This document shows positions 48,872 to 58,700 of a DNA stretch of 64,000 bases, in pieces. The stretch covers positions 20,783-84,782 of the forward strand of contig NZ_CAKZNF010000054.1 of assembly GCF_937129435.1 (NCBI RefSeq). Direction: 5' to 3'. The position numbers were made by a program, and so were the translations under genes. Under the pieces are notes generated by a model. That model worked only from the letters and a program-made list of their open reading frames with translations. It was not told the DNA's origin and did no database searches. Position 1 is the stretch's first letter. The number at the start of each line of letters is the position of its first letter. This DNA is from an uncultured Parasphingopyxis sp. (GTDB lineage: Bacteria > Pseudomonadota > Alphaproteobacteria > Sphingomonadales > Sphingomonadaceae).

Positions 48872-50809
48872 TCAACCGCCAGCGTGGAAATGATCGTAGA
48901 TCGTCCGCGCCATCGCCGTCGAAACGCCGGGCACCCGCTCGATATCGTCGAGGCCCGCCGCCCGAACCGCTTTCGCCGTGCCGAAATGCAGGAGCAGCGC
49001 ACGTTTGCGCGCCGGGCCGATGCCGGGGATGGCGTCGAGCGGACTCGTGCCCATCGCCTTTGCGCGCTTCTTCCGGTGAGCGCCGATGGCGAAGCGATGC
49101 GCCTCGTCGCGGAGCCGCTGCAGGTAGAACAGCACGGCGTTGTTCGGCGGCAGCAGCCGCTCGCGGCCGTCGGGAAAGTGGAAATGCTCGCGCCCGGCAT
49201 GGCGGTCAGGCCCCTTGGAGATGCCGATGATCGGCACGTCGCTGATCCCGAGCTCCTCCAGCGTATCGCAGACGCTGCTGACCTGCCCCTTGCCGCCGTC
49301 TATCAGGACGAGATCGGGCCATTCGCCCTTTTTGCGGTCGGGATCTTCCTTCTCGGCGCGTGCGAAGCGCCGCTTGAGCACCTCGCGCATCATTGCGAAA
49401 TCATCGCCGGGTTCGGTCTCGGGGTTCTTGATGTTGAACTTGCGATAGTTGGATTTGCGGAAGCCCTCGGGCCCCGCGACCACCATCGCGCCGACCGCGT
49501 GCGCGCCCTGGACATGGCTGTTGTCGTAAATCTCGATCCGGTCCGGGATATCGTCGAGCTCGAACATCTCGGCCATTTCGCGCATGACCTTCGCCTGGGT
49601 CGAGCTTTCGGCGAGCCGCCTGTCGAGCGCCTCCTCGGCATTGCGCCGTGCCTGATCCATCATCTTGCGCTGGTCGCCGCGCTGCGGGATTTTCAACGTC
49701 ACCTTGCGATTCGCTCGCTCGGCCAACGCCTCTTCGAGCAATTCGGTCTCGGGCAGTTCCCGATCCACAAGGACCAGCCGGGGCGGCGGCACCTCCTCGT
49801 AGAACTGCATCAAAAAGGCCTGCATTGCCACTTCTTCGGGCACGTCTTTCACATGCGATGGGAAGAAGCTGCGATGCCCCCAATTCTGCCCGCCCCGGAT
49901 GAAGAAGGCCTGGATGCCGACCGTCCCGCCCTTCGCCGCCAGCGCGAAGACATCGGCATCGGTGACGTTCGCCGCCGTCAGCGCCTGGTTGCCCTGGATG
50001 AAGGTCAGCGATTTGAGCCGGTCGCGATAGACGGCGGCCATCTCGTAATCGAGATTCTCGGCCGCCTTTTCCATTTGCGCGCCGAGCTTCTGCTGGATCT
50101 TGATGCTCTTGCCCGAGAGGAACGCCTTGGCGTCGTCGACGAGCTCGTCATAGCCGTCCTCGTCGATCCGGCCGACGCACGGCGCCGAGCAGCGCTTGAT
50201 CTGGTAGAGCAGGCACGGCCGCGAACGGTTCGAGAAGAAGCTGTCGGTGCAGCTACGCAGCAGAAACGTCTTCTGCAACGCGTTGATCGTCCGGTTGACC
50301 GAACCGGCGCTGGCGAACGGACCGTAATATTGCCCCTTGGCGCGCCGCGCGCCGCGATGCTTCATGATCCGCGGATAGTCGTGATCTTCGCGCAGCAATA
50401 TGAACGGGAAGCTTTTGTCGTCGCGCAGCAGGACATTGTAGGGCGGGCGGTAGCGCTTGATGAGCTGCGCTTCGAGCAGCAGTGCCTCGGCCTCGGTGTT
50501 GGTCGTGACGATCGTCATCGTCCGCGTTTGCGCCACCATTCGCTGGAGCCGCTTCGGCAGCTGCGCGATTTGCGTATAGTTCGGCACGCGCGATTTCAGG
50601 CTCGCCGCCTTGCCGACATAGAGAACATCGCCCCGCGCATCGAGCATCCGGTAGACACCGGGCCGCTGCGGCAATGACTTCACCGTTTCCCTGATCGCCT
50701 CGACGCCCGCATCGAGATCGGGCGTGTCGGCCCCTTTGACGGTATAGGTCGCCTTGTCCTCGTTGAACCGCTCGGGCGCATTGGGGATATCGGGGCGGCC
50801 GGATTTCAT
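48872..50809 (-). CDS. uvrC: Excinuclease ABC subunit C
   Basis: Makes both incisions in nucleotide excision repair; 645 residues. The GIY-YIG nuclease reads GVYRMLDARGDVLYVGKAASLKSRV (about residues 54-78). The UvrB-binding UVR motif lies mid-protein, and the C-terminal RNase H-like part has IEIYDNSHVQGAHAVGAMVV (catalytic Asp) before tandem helix-hairpin-helix motifs (DAIPGIGPARKRALL). Single-gene unit here. Confidence 0.97.
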   Translation of the reverse strand: MKSGRPDIPNAPERFNEDKATYTVKGADTPDLDAGVEAIRETVKSLPQRPGVYRMLDARGDVLYVGKAASLKSRVPNYTQIAQLPKRLQRMVAQTRTMTIVTTNTEAEALLLEAQLIKRYRPPYNVLLRDDKSFPFILLREDHDYPRIMKHRGARRAKGQYYGPFASAGSVNRTINALQKTFLLRSCTDSFFSNRSRPCLLYQIKRCSAPCVGRIDEDGYDELVDDAKAFLSGKSIKIQQKLGAQMEKAAENLDYEMAAVYRDRLKSLTFIQGNQALTAANVTDADVFALAAKGGTVGIQAFFIRGGQNWGHRSFFPSHVKDVPEEVAMQAFLMQFYEEVPPPRLVLVDRELPETELLEEALAERANRKVTLKIPQRGDQRKMMDQARRNAEEALDRRLAESSTQAKVMREMAEMFELDDIPDRIEIYDNSHVQGAHAVGAMVVAGPEGFRKSNYRKFNIKNPETEPGDDFAMMREVLKRRFARAEKEDPDRKKGEWPDLVLIDGGKGQVSSVCDTLEELGISDVPIIGISKGPDRHAGREHFHFPDGRERLLPPNNAVLFYLQRLRDEAHRFAIGAHRKKRAKAMGTSPLDAIPGIGPARKRALLLHFGTAKAVRAAGLDDIERVPGVSTAMARTIYDHFHAGG

Positions 50810-50885
50810 GCGAACGATCTAGGCATTGGCGGCAAGGACGGCAAACGGCTAGCATGATCGTTCGAAACGCGCCGCGGAGTGAAAG

Positions 50886-51293
50886 ATGAAATCGTCATAC
50901 GCCCTCTCGCTTGCCTGTCTGTGCCTGGGGGCACCGCTCACCGCCCAAACCGTGACGGAAGACGGCGATCTGCCCACCGCGTTCGCCGCCGGCTGGCAGG
51001 GCGAGGATGTCTGCGAGCAACTGTTCGAAAATGACGAGATGCGGGTCGGACGCTGCACCTTTCCTCCGGGCATCGGGCATGAGCGGCATTTCCATCCACC
51101 GCATTGGGGCTATATTCTTCAAGGCAGCACGATGGAGATCACCGACGCGGAGGGCAGTGAAATCCGCGAAATGACCGCCGGCGCATCGTGGTGGAGCGAC
51201 GGCATCGCCTGGCACGAAGCCGTCAATGTCGGCGATGAGACCGGGGTCTATCTGATCATCGAACCTAAAATGCACACCACCACAGTTCCGTAG
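50886..51293 (+). CDS. Secreted cupin-domain protein
   Basis: 135 residues with a signal peptide (about 1-20, ending LTAQ). The cupin motif GIGHERHFHPPHWGYILQGSTMEI gives two or three metal-binding histidines, and WSDGIAWHEAVNVGDETGVYLI is the second cupin box. Periplasmic; substrate or role unknown. Divergent from uvrC. Confidence 0.85.
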   Translation: MKSSYALSLACLCLGAPLTAQTVTEDGDLPTAFAAGWQGEDVCEQLFENDEMRVGRCTFPPGIGHERHFHPPHWGYILQGSTMEITDAEGSEIREMTAGASWWSDGIAWHEAVNVGDETGVYLIIEPKMHTTTVP

Positions 51294-51304
51294 GCCGGCG
51301 GCCC

Positions 51305-51338
51305 AACGAAAGCGGCCACCGGTTTCCCGGCGGCCGCG
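51305..51338 (-). terminator. Rho-independent terminator of the F0 ATP synthase operon
   Basis: On the minus strand: GCGGCCGCCGG, GAAA loop, CCGGTGGCCGC, then TTTCGTT, placed after the atpF stop (51366). Confidence 0.8.
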
Positions 51339-51365
51339 TTCATCTTCGGTAGGTTTGACCCGGGC

Positions 51366-51986
51366 CTAGTTGAGACGCGTGTCGAGCCCCGAAATCGTGC
51401 TGTCGATCAGCGCCTTGTCGGCGGCCGCATCGTGCTTCTGCTCGATGAGCCGGGCGGCGGCGGCGGTCGCCGCGGTGGCGGCCTTGGCACGGACTTCGGC
51501 GATCGCGCTGCGCTCGGCAGCGGCGATCTTGTCCTCGGCCAGCCGCTGGCGCCGTTCAACCAGCGCATCGGCATCCTTTTCGGCCTGCTCGACGATCTCA
51601 CCAGCCTCGTCGCGCGCGCGCTGCAGCAGCGCGGCGGCTTCCTGATCCGCATTGGCGGTCTTGGCTTCGTACTCCGCCTTGAGCGCCTCGGCCTCGGCGC
51701 GTAGCTTGGCGGCCTCGTCGATTTCGCCGCGGATCTCGGCGATCCGCTTGTCCATCGCGGCGGCGATGATGCCGGGCACCTTCTTCCAGATCATGATCGC
51801 CAGCACGACGATCATCGCCAGTGCAACCCAGGCATTGGCGTCCAGATAGAAGGCGGTCGGCTCGGGATAATGGCCGGCTTCCTCGGTATGGCCAGCCGCT
51901 TCGCCGTGATCGTCGGCGGGAATGCCCATGTCTTCATGGACTTCCTGCTCAAGCTCGGCTTCGAGCGCGGGGTTTGCGTTAGCCAT
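51366..51986 (-). CDS. atpF: ATP synthase F0 subunit b
   Basis: Stator subunit linking F0 to F1; 206 residues. An extended N-terminal hydrophilic tail rich in Glu/His leads to a single membrane helix (about 51-67, ANAWVALAMIVVLAIMIW) and a long charged coiled coil. Last gene of atpI-atpB-atpE-atpF'-atpF; overlaps atpF' by 8 nt. The catalytic F1 genes are not here, matching the usual split in alphaproteobacteria. Confidence 0.94.
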   Translation of the reverse strand: MANANPALEAELEQEVHEDMGIPADDHGEAAGHTEEAGHYPEPTAFYLDANAWVALAMIVVLAIMIWKKVPGIIAAAMDKRIAEIRGEIDEAAKLRAEAEALKAEYEAKTANADQEAAALLQRARDEAGEIVEQAEKDADALVERRQRLAEDKIAAAERSAIAEVRAKAATAATAAAARLIEQKHDAAADKALIDSTISGLDTRLN

Positions 51987-52473
51987 GGGCCATCTCCGCC
52001 TTCACCGCCGCTTCGGCTTCGGCAGCGGTCACATCGCGACCCGAAATGCGCGCGACGATATCGCGTGCCGCCTCGACGGCGACGCTTTCGATCTCCGCCA
52101 GCGCCGCGGCGCGAGACTTGGCGAGGCTCGCTTCGGCCTCGGCCAGCTTCGCGTCGAGCTTCTCATCGGCGGCGGCCAGGCGCTTTTCCGTATCGGCCGA
52201 GGCCTGGGACTTTGCTTCGACGGTCACCGAGTTCGCATTCGCACGCGCTTCGTTTATCTGCGTGCGATAGGTTTCCTCGATCTCGTCGGCCTTTTCATGC
52301 GCGGCATCGGCAGCGGCCACATCGTCGGTGATCCGCTTGGCGCGGGCATCGACGGTGCCCTGCACCTTGGGCAGGATCGCCCGGGCGATGCCGAAATAGA
52401 TGATCGCGAGCACGACGAGCAGCGCGCCGATCTGCGACGCGTAGCTGACGAGGACTTGATCGATCTGAGGCAT
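51979..52473 (-). CDS. atpF': ATP synthase F0 subunit b'
   Basis: Second, divergent peripheral-stalk subunit, 164 residues: one membrane helix (about 7-27) and an alanine/glutamate-rich coiled coil. Two b-type genes instead of one are characteristic of alphaproteobacteria and photosynthetic lineages, where b and b' form a heterodimeric stator. Also called atpG or atpX. Confidence 0.93.
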   Translation of the reverse strand: MPQIDQVLVSYASQIGALLVVLAIIYFGIARAILPKVQGTVDARAKRITDDVAAADAAHEKADEIEETYRTQINEARANANSVTVEAKSQASADTEKRLAAADEKLDAKLAEAEASLAKSRAAALAEIESVAVEAARDIVARISGRDVTAAEAEAAVKAEMAHG

Positions 52474-52539
52474 GAATCCGCTTTCCTTGTTCTTGTGCCG
52501 GTTCGGCAGGGCGCGGCGCCACGGCCGCGCCCGTCCAAA

Positions 52540-52767
52540 CTAGAAGACGAACAGGATGAGCAGCGCGACGACGAACGCGATCAGGCCGAGCAGTTCGGCG
52601 GCCGCGAAGCCGATGAACAGGCGGCCCTGCTCGCCGTCGGCGGCGGCCGGGTTGCGCAGCGCGCCCTGGAGGAACGATCCGAAGACGTTGCCCACACCGG
52701 TGGCGGCGGCGCCGACACCGATCGCGGCAAGGCCCGCACCGATCATTTTTGCAGCTTCAAGTTCCAT
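52540..52767 (-). CDS. atpE: ATP synthase F0 subunit c
   Basis: Proton-carrying rotor subunit; 75 residues, two transmembrane helices with the polar loop RNPAAADGEQ between them. The essential carboxylate is the Glu in FAAAELLGLIAF. The N-terminal helix is GAGLAAIGVGAAATGVGNVFG. Confidence 0.97.
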   Translation of the reverse strand: MELEAAKMIGAGLAAIGVGAAATGVGNVFGSFLQGALRNPAAADGEQGRLFIGFAAAELLGLIAFVVALLILFVF

Positions 52768-52817
52768 TGGAAAACTCCCTAGGTTGGATTGGGTATGAAA
52801 TCAGGTTGAGACGAAAA

Positions 52818-53591
52818 TCAGTGCAGATTGACGGCGTCGTTGATGTAGAGCGTCGACAACAGGGCAAAGACATAGGCCTGGATCGCGCAGACCAGGATTT
52901 CGAGCGCGCTGACGAAGAGCATCAGGGCGAAGCTAGGCACGGCAACGATGAGGCCGTAGGTCCAGCCCGCGTTGATGCCGTCGATGACGAACGAACCGAA
53001 CAGCTTTAGCAGAATGTGACCCGCGGTCATGGCGATGAAGAGCCGGAGCGCGAGGCTGAACGGTCGCACGAGGAACGAGAACAGCTCGATGAAGAAGATC
53101 AGCGGGATCATCGGCGCGGGCGTGCCGTGCGGGATGAACAGCGTGAAGAATTTCAGCTTGTGCCGCCAGAAACCGACGATCAGCACGATCGAGAAGCTCA
53201 TGATCGCCATCATGCCGGTGATGACGAAATGGCTGGTCACGGTGAACGGATGGCCGCCGACGATGCCGATCGGCACGAGGCCGAGCAGGTTGGCGAACAG
53301 GATGAACATGAAGATCGTGAAGATATAGGGGACATATTTCTTCCCCTCCGGACCGATCGTCGTCGATATCATATTGTCGACGAAGCCGGTTATCCCCTCC
53401 ACGGCGAGCTGCCAGCGGCCCGGAACGAGCTCGCGGCGCATACCGCCCAGCATGAAGATCCAGAGCGCGGCGAGCGCGATCAGCATCCACAGGGTGGAGT
53501 TGGTAAAGGCGAAACTGCCTTCGCCAAGGGTCCCGAAAATCGGCTGCACCTCGAACTGGTGCATCGGATCGACTGCGCCGCCTTCAGCCAC
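52818..53591 (-). CDS. atpB: ATP synthase F0 subunit a
   Basis: Proton-channel stator; 257 residues, about six membrane helices. The essential arginine is in the FSLALRLFIAMTAGH motif near residue 190, and the C-terminal IQAYVFALLSTLYINDAV is the second channel helix. It follows atpI by 38 bp. Confidence 0.97.
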   Translation of the reverse strand: MAEGGAVDPMHQFEVQPIFGTLGEGSFAFTNSTLWMLIALAALWIFMLGGMRRELVPGRWQLAVEGITGFVDNMISTTIGPEGKKYVPYIFTIFMFILFANLLGLVPIGIVGGHPFTVTSHFVITGMMAIMSFSIVLIVGFWRHKLKFFTLFIPHGTPAPMIPLIFFIELFSFLVRPFSLALRLFIAMTAGHILLKLFGSFVIDGINAGWTYGLIVAVPSFALMLFVSALEILVCAIQAYVFALLSTLYINDAVNLH

Positions 53592-53628
53592 GTCTCTGTC
53601 CCGTCTCGCTCTAACTTAAGGAGCACCG

Positions 53629-53949
53629 CTAGCGCGGCGGCTCCTTGGAAATCCTGTAAATATTCCTGAAGGCGACGGCGAACCCGAGGAACACCAGAAC
53701 CAACAGAAATATGGGCGAAGTGTCCAACCACCGGTCCAAGACCCAGCCGATCAAACCTCCGCCCAGCGGTGCCCCGATCAGTTCGGCGAGAATACGGTGC
53801 CCCTGGGAATATCCCTTGGCCGGCCCCTTATTCCGCTTGGCTGCGCGATCTTCTTCTGCGCGTCGTGCGGCCTGCAATCGCTTTTCCAGCGACTGGATCC
53901 GCGCATCTTCCGCGACAGGAGTATTTCGCCCGGTTTCGTCCTCCGCCAT
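53629..53949 (-). CDS. atpI: ATP synthase assembly/AtpI-family protein
   Basis: 106 residues with a charged N-terminal helix (KRLQAARRAEEDRAAKR) and two membrane helices near residues 55-75 and 80-97. The first gene of the F0 block, where alphaproteobacteria usually have an AtpI/AtpZ protein thought to help c-ring assembly or Mg uptake. Divergent from the DUF3298 gene with 190 bp between, which should contain the operon promoter. Confidence 0.85.
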   Translation of the reverse strand: MAEDETGRNTPVAEDARIQSLEKRLQAARRAEEDRAAKRNKGPAKGYSQGHRILAELIGAPLGGGLIGWVLDRWLDTSPIFLLVLVFLGFAVAFRNIYRISKEPPR

Positions 53950-54139
53950 GTTCGTTTCCTTCGTCCCTTCGAATTCGCCGGGACGCCGGACACGCGCATG
54001 GAGGCGAGCGACCCCGCCAAGGCAGGTGCCGTTTAGGGACGGGGGTGACCCAAGTCAACCGAGTCGTCCCCGGCCGGAACAGGCTTATTGCATTGCGGAA
54101 AAGCTGGCGGTTGTTGCCGAAATATGGCAGCCGACAGCG

Positions 54140-54898
54140 ATGGATAGAAGATTGTTTCGCGCCGCCTCGGGAGCGGTTTTCGCACTCACCGCAATGACAG
54201 CCTCCGTCCAGGCGCAGGAGGCTGATTCGGCGTCGATCTTCGATGTGGAGCGGACCGAAGGGTTCTACGAACATGATGGCTTCGGCTACACGCTGCCCGA
54301 TGAAGTGGCGGAATTCCCGGGCCTCAATGAGCAGCTGACCGCCGAACGCGAACAGGCGCGCGCCGAATTCGACGATATGGTCACCGAGTTGCGCAGCGAA
54401 ATGCCCGACAGCCCGATGCTCGATCATCTGGCGATGGACACCTATTGGGTCTCGCCCGGCCGCGCCGGGCGGCTGCTGAGCCTCGCCTCGACGACCTATA
54501 TCTATGGCGGCGGCGCACATGGAAATACCGGCTATGGCGCGCGAATCTGGGACACGGCAGAAGATCACGCCGTCGATTTCGCCTATCTCTTCACCGATCG
54601 CTATGCCGCCTATGCGAACATCGATCGCGCCTATTGTGCGCAGCTTGCCGCGATGCAGGCCGATCGCGGCGTCGAGACCGACTACAGCTGGTGGAATGCC
54701 TGTCCGCTGCTCCACGAACAGGCGATCGCGCCGGGGAGCGGGTCAGGCGGTGCCTTCGACACGATCCATATCGTCGTCGCGCCCTATGTCGCAGGGCCTT
54801 ACGTGGCGGGAAGTTTCGAAATATCGGTGCCGGTGACGCAGGCTCTGGTCGACCTGGTCAAGCCGGAATATCACGACGCGTTTGCGGCGGCGAATTAG
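54140..54898 (+). CDS. Secreted DUF3298-domain protein
   Basis: 252 residues with a signal peptide (about 1-26, ending VQAQ). The mature region includes the DUF3298-like signature TTYIYGGGAHGNTGYGARIW and a C-terminal FEISVPVTQALVDLVKPEY region; related domains occur in RsiV and PdaC-type proteins. Probably periplasmic; role unknown. A repeat follows the stop. Confidence 0.82.
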   Translation: MDRRLFRAASGAVFALTAMTASVQAQEADSASIFDVERTEGFYEHDGFGYTLPDEVAEFPGLNEQLTAEREQARAEFDDMVTELRSEMPDSPMLDHLAMDTYWVSPGRAGRLLSLASTTYIYGGGAHGNTGYGARIWDTAEDHAVDFAYLFTDRYAAYANIDRAYCAQLAAMQADRGVETDYSWWNACPLLHEQAIAPGSGSGGAFDTIHIVVAPYVAGPYVAGSFEISVPVTQALVDLVKPEYHDAFAAAN

Positions 54899-54915
54899 GG
54901 TCTGACGCAACAAAC

Positions 54916-55009
54916 CGTCATTGCGAGGAGCCAAAGGCGACGAAGCAATCCAGAGCAGCGAGCGTTATTCTCTGCGGCTCTGGATTGCTTCGCTGCGCTC
55001 GCAATGACG
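54916..55009. repeat. CGTCATTGCGAG palindromic intergenic repeat, second copy
   Basis: 94-bp palindrome of the 37064-37156 family in the opposite orientation: CGTCATTGCGAGGAGCC and AGCAATCCAGAGC arms with CTGGATTGCTTCG and CGCAATGACG on the other side, extended by AAC/GTT. It lies between convergent genes. Confidence 0.9.
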
Positions 55010-55053
55010 GTTTTTGACCGACTCGAATTCCGTCCAGTTCGCAGCGGCGAACC

Positions 55054-55440
55054 TCAGCAACCGGGAACGGAAACCCCACCGGCCCCGGCGGTCCGCCAGA
55101 CGCCATCCTGGAGTTGATAGACGCGTCCCGCGGCAAGGCCCGAGATCACCGAGCATGCGGTTTCGGTCGCGACCTGCTGTCGCGTCACGCCGCGCTCTTC
55201 GGCGAGCCGCGTATAGGCCGAACGCCGGGCGAGATTGATCGCATCGACCTGGGCGCGCAATTCGGCCGAGGGGCTCTGCGCGAAGCCGAGATAGCCGGAC
55301 ATGGTCTCACCGACCACGCCCTGCGACACGGCCTGCTGAACGGCGGCGTTTTGCGCCTGCGCCATCGTAGCGACACCGCCGGCCATTGCTCCGGCCAGCG
55401 CGATCGCGGCTATGATCTTGCGTGTCTTGGTCATCGTCAT
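55054..55440 (-). CDS. ydbL: YdbL-family periplasmic protein (DUF1318)
   Basis: 128 residues with a signal peptide (about 1-29, ending AQAQ). The DUF1318 pattern is clear: GVVGETMSGYLGF, DAINLARRSAYTRLAEERG, TRQQVATETA and the C-terminal YQLQDGVWR. In E. coli YdbL helps the YdbH-YnbE bridge assemble. Last gene of the ydbH-ynbE-ydbL operon, 26 bp after ynbE. Confidence 0.9.
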   Translation of the reverse strand: MTMTKTRKIIAAIALAGAMAGGVATMAQAQNAAVQQAVSQGVVGETMSGYLGFAQSPSAELRAQVDAINLARRSAYTRLAEERGVTRQQVATETACSVISGLAAGRVYQLQDGVWRTAGAGGVSVPGC

Positions 55441-55465
55441 TCTCGCTACTCTCTGGTCTCGATTA

Positions 55466-55705
55466 TCACTCCGGGAACAGGTCCGGATTGTCCTCGATCA
55501 AATTCTGCACGTCTTCCTGCAAATTGACGTCGATCGTCTGCTGTACGTTTATGTTCAGTTCGATCACGATCGGATCTTCCGGGGTATTCACCTGCACGCA
55601 TCCCGCCAGCGCAATCGCGCCAACCATCAGCGATAAAGCGAAAATCCGGGTCATCCCCGATGTCGTCGCATTGCTCTCCTTCATCGTCAATCTTGGTATC
55701 GTCAT
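55466..55705 (-). CDS. ynbE: YnbE-family outer-membrane lipoprotein
   Basis: 79 residues if started at ATG 55705, whose ATGA overlaps the ydbH stop. A start at 55654 gives MTRIFALSLMVG...LAGC, a textbook lipoprotein signal. The mature part VQVNTPEDPIVIELNINVQQTIDVNLQEDVQNLI matches YnbE, which partners YdbH at the outer membrane. The overlap favours the longer form, the signal shape the shorter. Confidence 0.88.
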   Translation of the reverse strand: MTIPRLTMKESNATTSGMTRIFALSLMVGAIALAGCVQVNTPEDPIVIELNINVQQTIDVNLQEDVQNLIEDNPDLFPE

Positions 55706-58700
55706 GGCAGATCGTCGCTTTCCTGACCCTGAACGGCCCGTTCGGCCCCGGTTTCTATTGTGGTTTCCCTGCGCTGCCGCCGTATCGCCTCGCCGACGAG
55801 AAAAGTGGGATCGTCGAGCAAACGGACCGAGTAGAACAGCCCCTGAAACGGCGCGCGCATCGTGATGTCGAAGCGCACCGGTATTTCCGCCAATTGGCGT
55901 GTCAGCCCGGCGACGAGGAAATTCTGGCCCTCGCGCGAGATACGCGGCGTGACGCCCGTGAAGTCGATCGACGTCACCATCTCGCCGTCGAGATCGCCGT
56001 CAAAGGTCAGCGTCATGATATCGTAGCGGACGAGTTCGAGCGCGTTGAACGCCAGCGTGCCGAGCAGGCCGAGATTCACGTCGCTGATCTCGCCTTCATA
56101 GCTGAACGCCCCGCCGGGCGGTCGCGAGCGCAGATAGCCGCCTTCGATCCGCGCGCCATCCCGATCGAACACGATCGGCAGTTCGCCGTCGAACAGGCCG
56201 GTGACGCCGATGCTTTGCAGATCCCGCTCTTCGACGAACTGGAAGGCGTCGATCCCGGTCAGGCGAAAATTCATGCGCCGCTCGCCATCCGCACCGAGAT
56301 TGAGGACTGTCGGTTCCAGCACGATCTCGCCACCGGCAAAGGGCCAGCGCCCGCCTTCGATCCGTATCTGACTGCCGGAGAGGAACTGGAAGGCCATCTC
56401 GCCATCCTCGACGAGCACACCGGGATTGACCTCGCGCATCGTCGCTAGCTGATTGGGAGCGGTTTCGAGACCCAAGAGGTCGGTGAAATGCAGTTCTGTG
56501 TTGAGGCCGCGTACCGGGCCGAACGACGCGGCGAGATCGGTGTCGATGATGCGGTAGGTCCCCTCGCTCGTCACCCCCTCCGGCCCCCAGCGGATGACGC
56601 CGGTGCCTTCCACCAGTCCATCCACCTCGGCGACGATCCCGACGAGCAGGTCGGTGAGGTCGCGCGGATGCATCCGGTCGTTGAATTCCAGCCGTTCCGT
56701 CGCGAGTACCGCCTCGCCGCGCCCGCTGTTCAAATTGTGCGCCAGATCCACATCGGCGACGGTGACCTGCGTCTTGGGTTCGAGCAGCGCGCCCGTCAGC
56801 GTGACGCGATTGTCCGCCAGACGCAGCGCCAGATCGCGCGAGATCATCGGTTCGAACAATGGATCGGGCGCCGTGTGGGTGACCTCGCCGACGCCGTTCA
56901 CGTCGAGCACGCCGCCCACGAAGCGCCAGTCGCCGCTGCTGTCGCCGATCCGGATCGGCACCGACGCCAGCTGCCCCGAAAGACCAGTATAACCCCCGTC
57001 GACTCCCCCCGCAACGAAATCGCCACCGAACGTCGCGATATCGAGCTGCGATTGTGCACCTTCCGGCCCCAGCCGCAGGGCGACGTTGCGCGCGTCGAAC
57101 CGGGGATCCCCGAGCGGCAGTCGGAAATCCTCGGCACGCAGCGAAAGCGGCGTGCCGCCGAGCCGGCCGTTCAGGCGAAGATTGGCGAGCCGCGCCCCGC
57201 CGTCGATTCCGCGTCCCGGCACATAACGGAAGAACGATCCGCCCGAGAGCGGACAGAGCGGCAGGCTCGACGCGCCCACATCGAGGCTCGCGACCTGGAG
57301 CCGCGCAAAGCTGATCGGTTCGCACCCCTGCCCCACCGTCAGCGCGCCGCCGCGCCCGAGCGTCCCGTTGATCGGCAGCCGCAGCCGTTCGACCCGGCCG
57401 CCCGCCAGCGGGCCGGTCATTTCGACGCTGGTTGCGATTCGCGTGCCGCCGCCCGGCAATGCGGCAAAGCGGATCGGCCCCATGGCCAGCCTCGCGCCAT
57501 TCGCCTCGACCGGCGCGATCCGCGCATAGCCGGATAGCGGCGCACCGGCGCGCTGCTGATCGAGGCTGACGAGCATTTCCGGAAAACCGCCGCCCGCCAG
57601 CCGCATCGTGCCGTCGAGCCGCAGCGGCGCCGAAGGCCAGCCGACCCGCACGCCATCTCCGTCGGCAATCAGCAAGCGCGCGCCGCTGTCGCTCCGCATC
57701 GTCAGATCGGAGACGCGCGCGGTACCGATGCCGTCGCGCAGGGCCAGGACAAGGCCGAAATCGGCATCGAAGGCGGAAACCGCGCGTCGCGTCGCAAGCG
57801 ACAGGCGTTCGCCGACCGGCCCGAGCGGTGTGCCTTCCGCCTGCCGCAGCGTCTGGATCAGCCCGCCGATCCGTCGCGGTCCAATACGCGCCCCGGCGAG
57901 ACGCACGTCATTGTCGAGCACGAAAATCCCGTCCTCGCGCAACCGGAAATGCGAGCGCGTTCGCGCCAACGCGGCGCGCGAATCCTCGAAACGGAGATTG
58001 CGGCTTTCGATGCGCGCGAAACCGGTCGTACCGCCATCGGCCGTACCGTCGAAATCGGCCCGCCCCGTCGACCGGCCGACAGCAACGTCACCCTGGCGCA
58101 ACGCCGCGAACCGCAGCCGCCCGTCGCCGCCCCAGCGGTCGAACGCTTCGGAAAAGACCGCCTGCAGCGCGACTTCGGGCGCGGCGAGCTGGAGGCCACC
58201 GGCACCGCAATCGATCCGCCGGGCGCGCACCGGGCCGTCGATCGAAGGGCGGCGTGAATCGATGCGGACAGCCGCGTTTACCCGGACGCGCCGAATTCTG
58301 CAGTCCGAAACCGCCAGCCGCGGCGCGACTACGCCGATCCGGCCCGAAAAGCCGTCATGAAGCGGCCCTTCGCCATCGACGATCAGCGTCGCGGGGCCAT
58401 AGGGCGTCCGCAGGAAGAGCTGCGCGTCGTGTAGCGTCACGTCTAGTTCGGGAAAGGCAAAGGGTTCGCCCGTCGGCTCGGGAAGCAGCCGGTCGACCTG
58501 GCCGAAGCGCACGCGCCCATCCTCGCCCAGTTCGCCGCGCAGCCGCACGCCATAGGCGACTATGCGTTCGATTTGCGGCGCCCCGAAGGTCAGCCGCACA
58601 TGCAGTTCCGCCCAGGCGGCGGTGAGATCCGGATCGTCGGGATCGCCGATGACGACATTGGCGATCCGCTGCTGCGTCAGCCCGAATTCGGTGATTTCAT

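Noticed and set aside
48884..50677. Open frame of about 600 codons antisense to uvrC
   Set aside because: uvrC has intact GIY-YIG and HhH motifs on the minus strand; antisense frame shows no domain.
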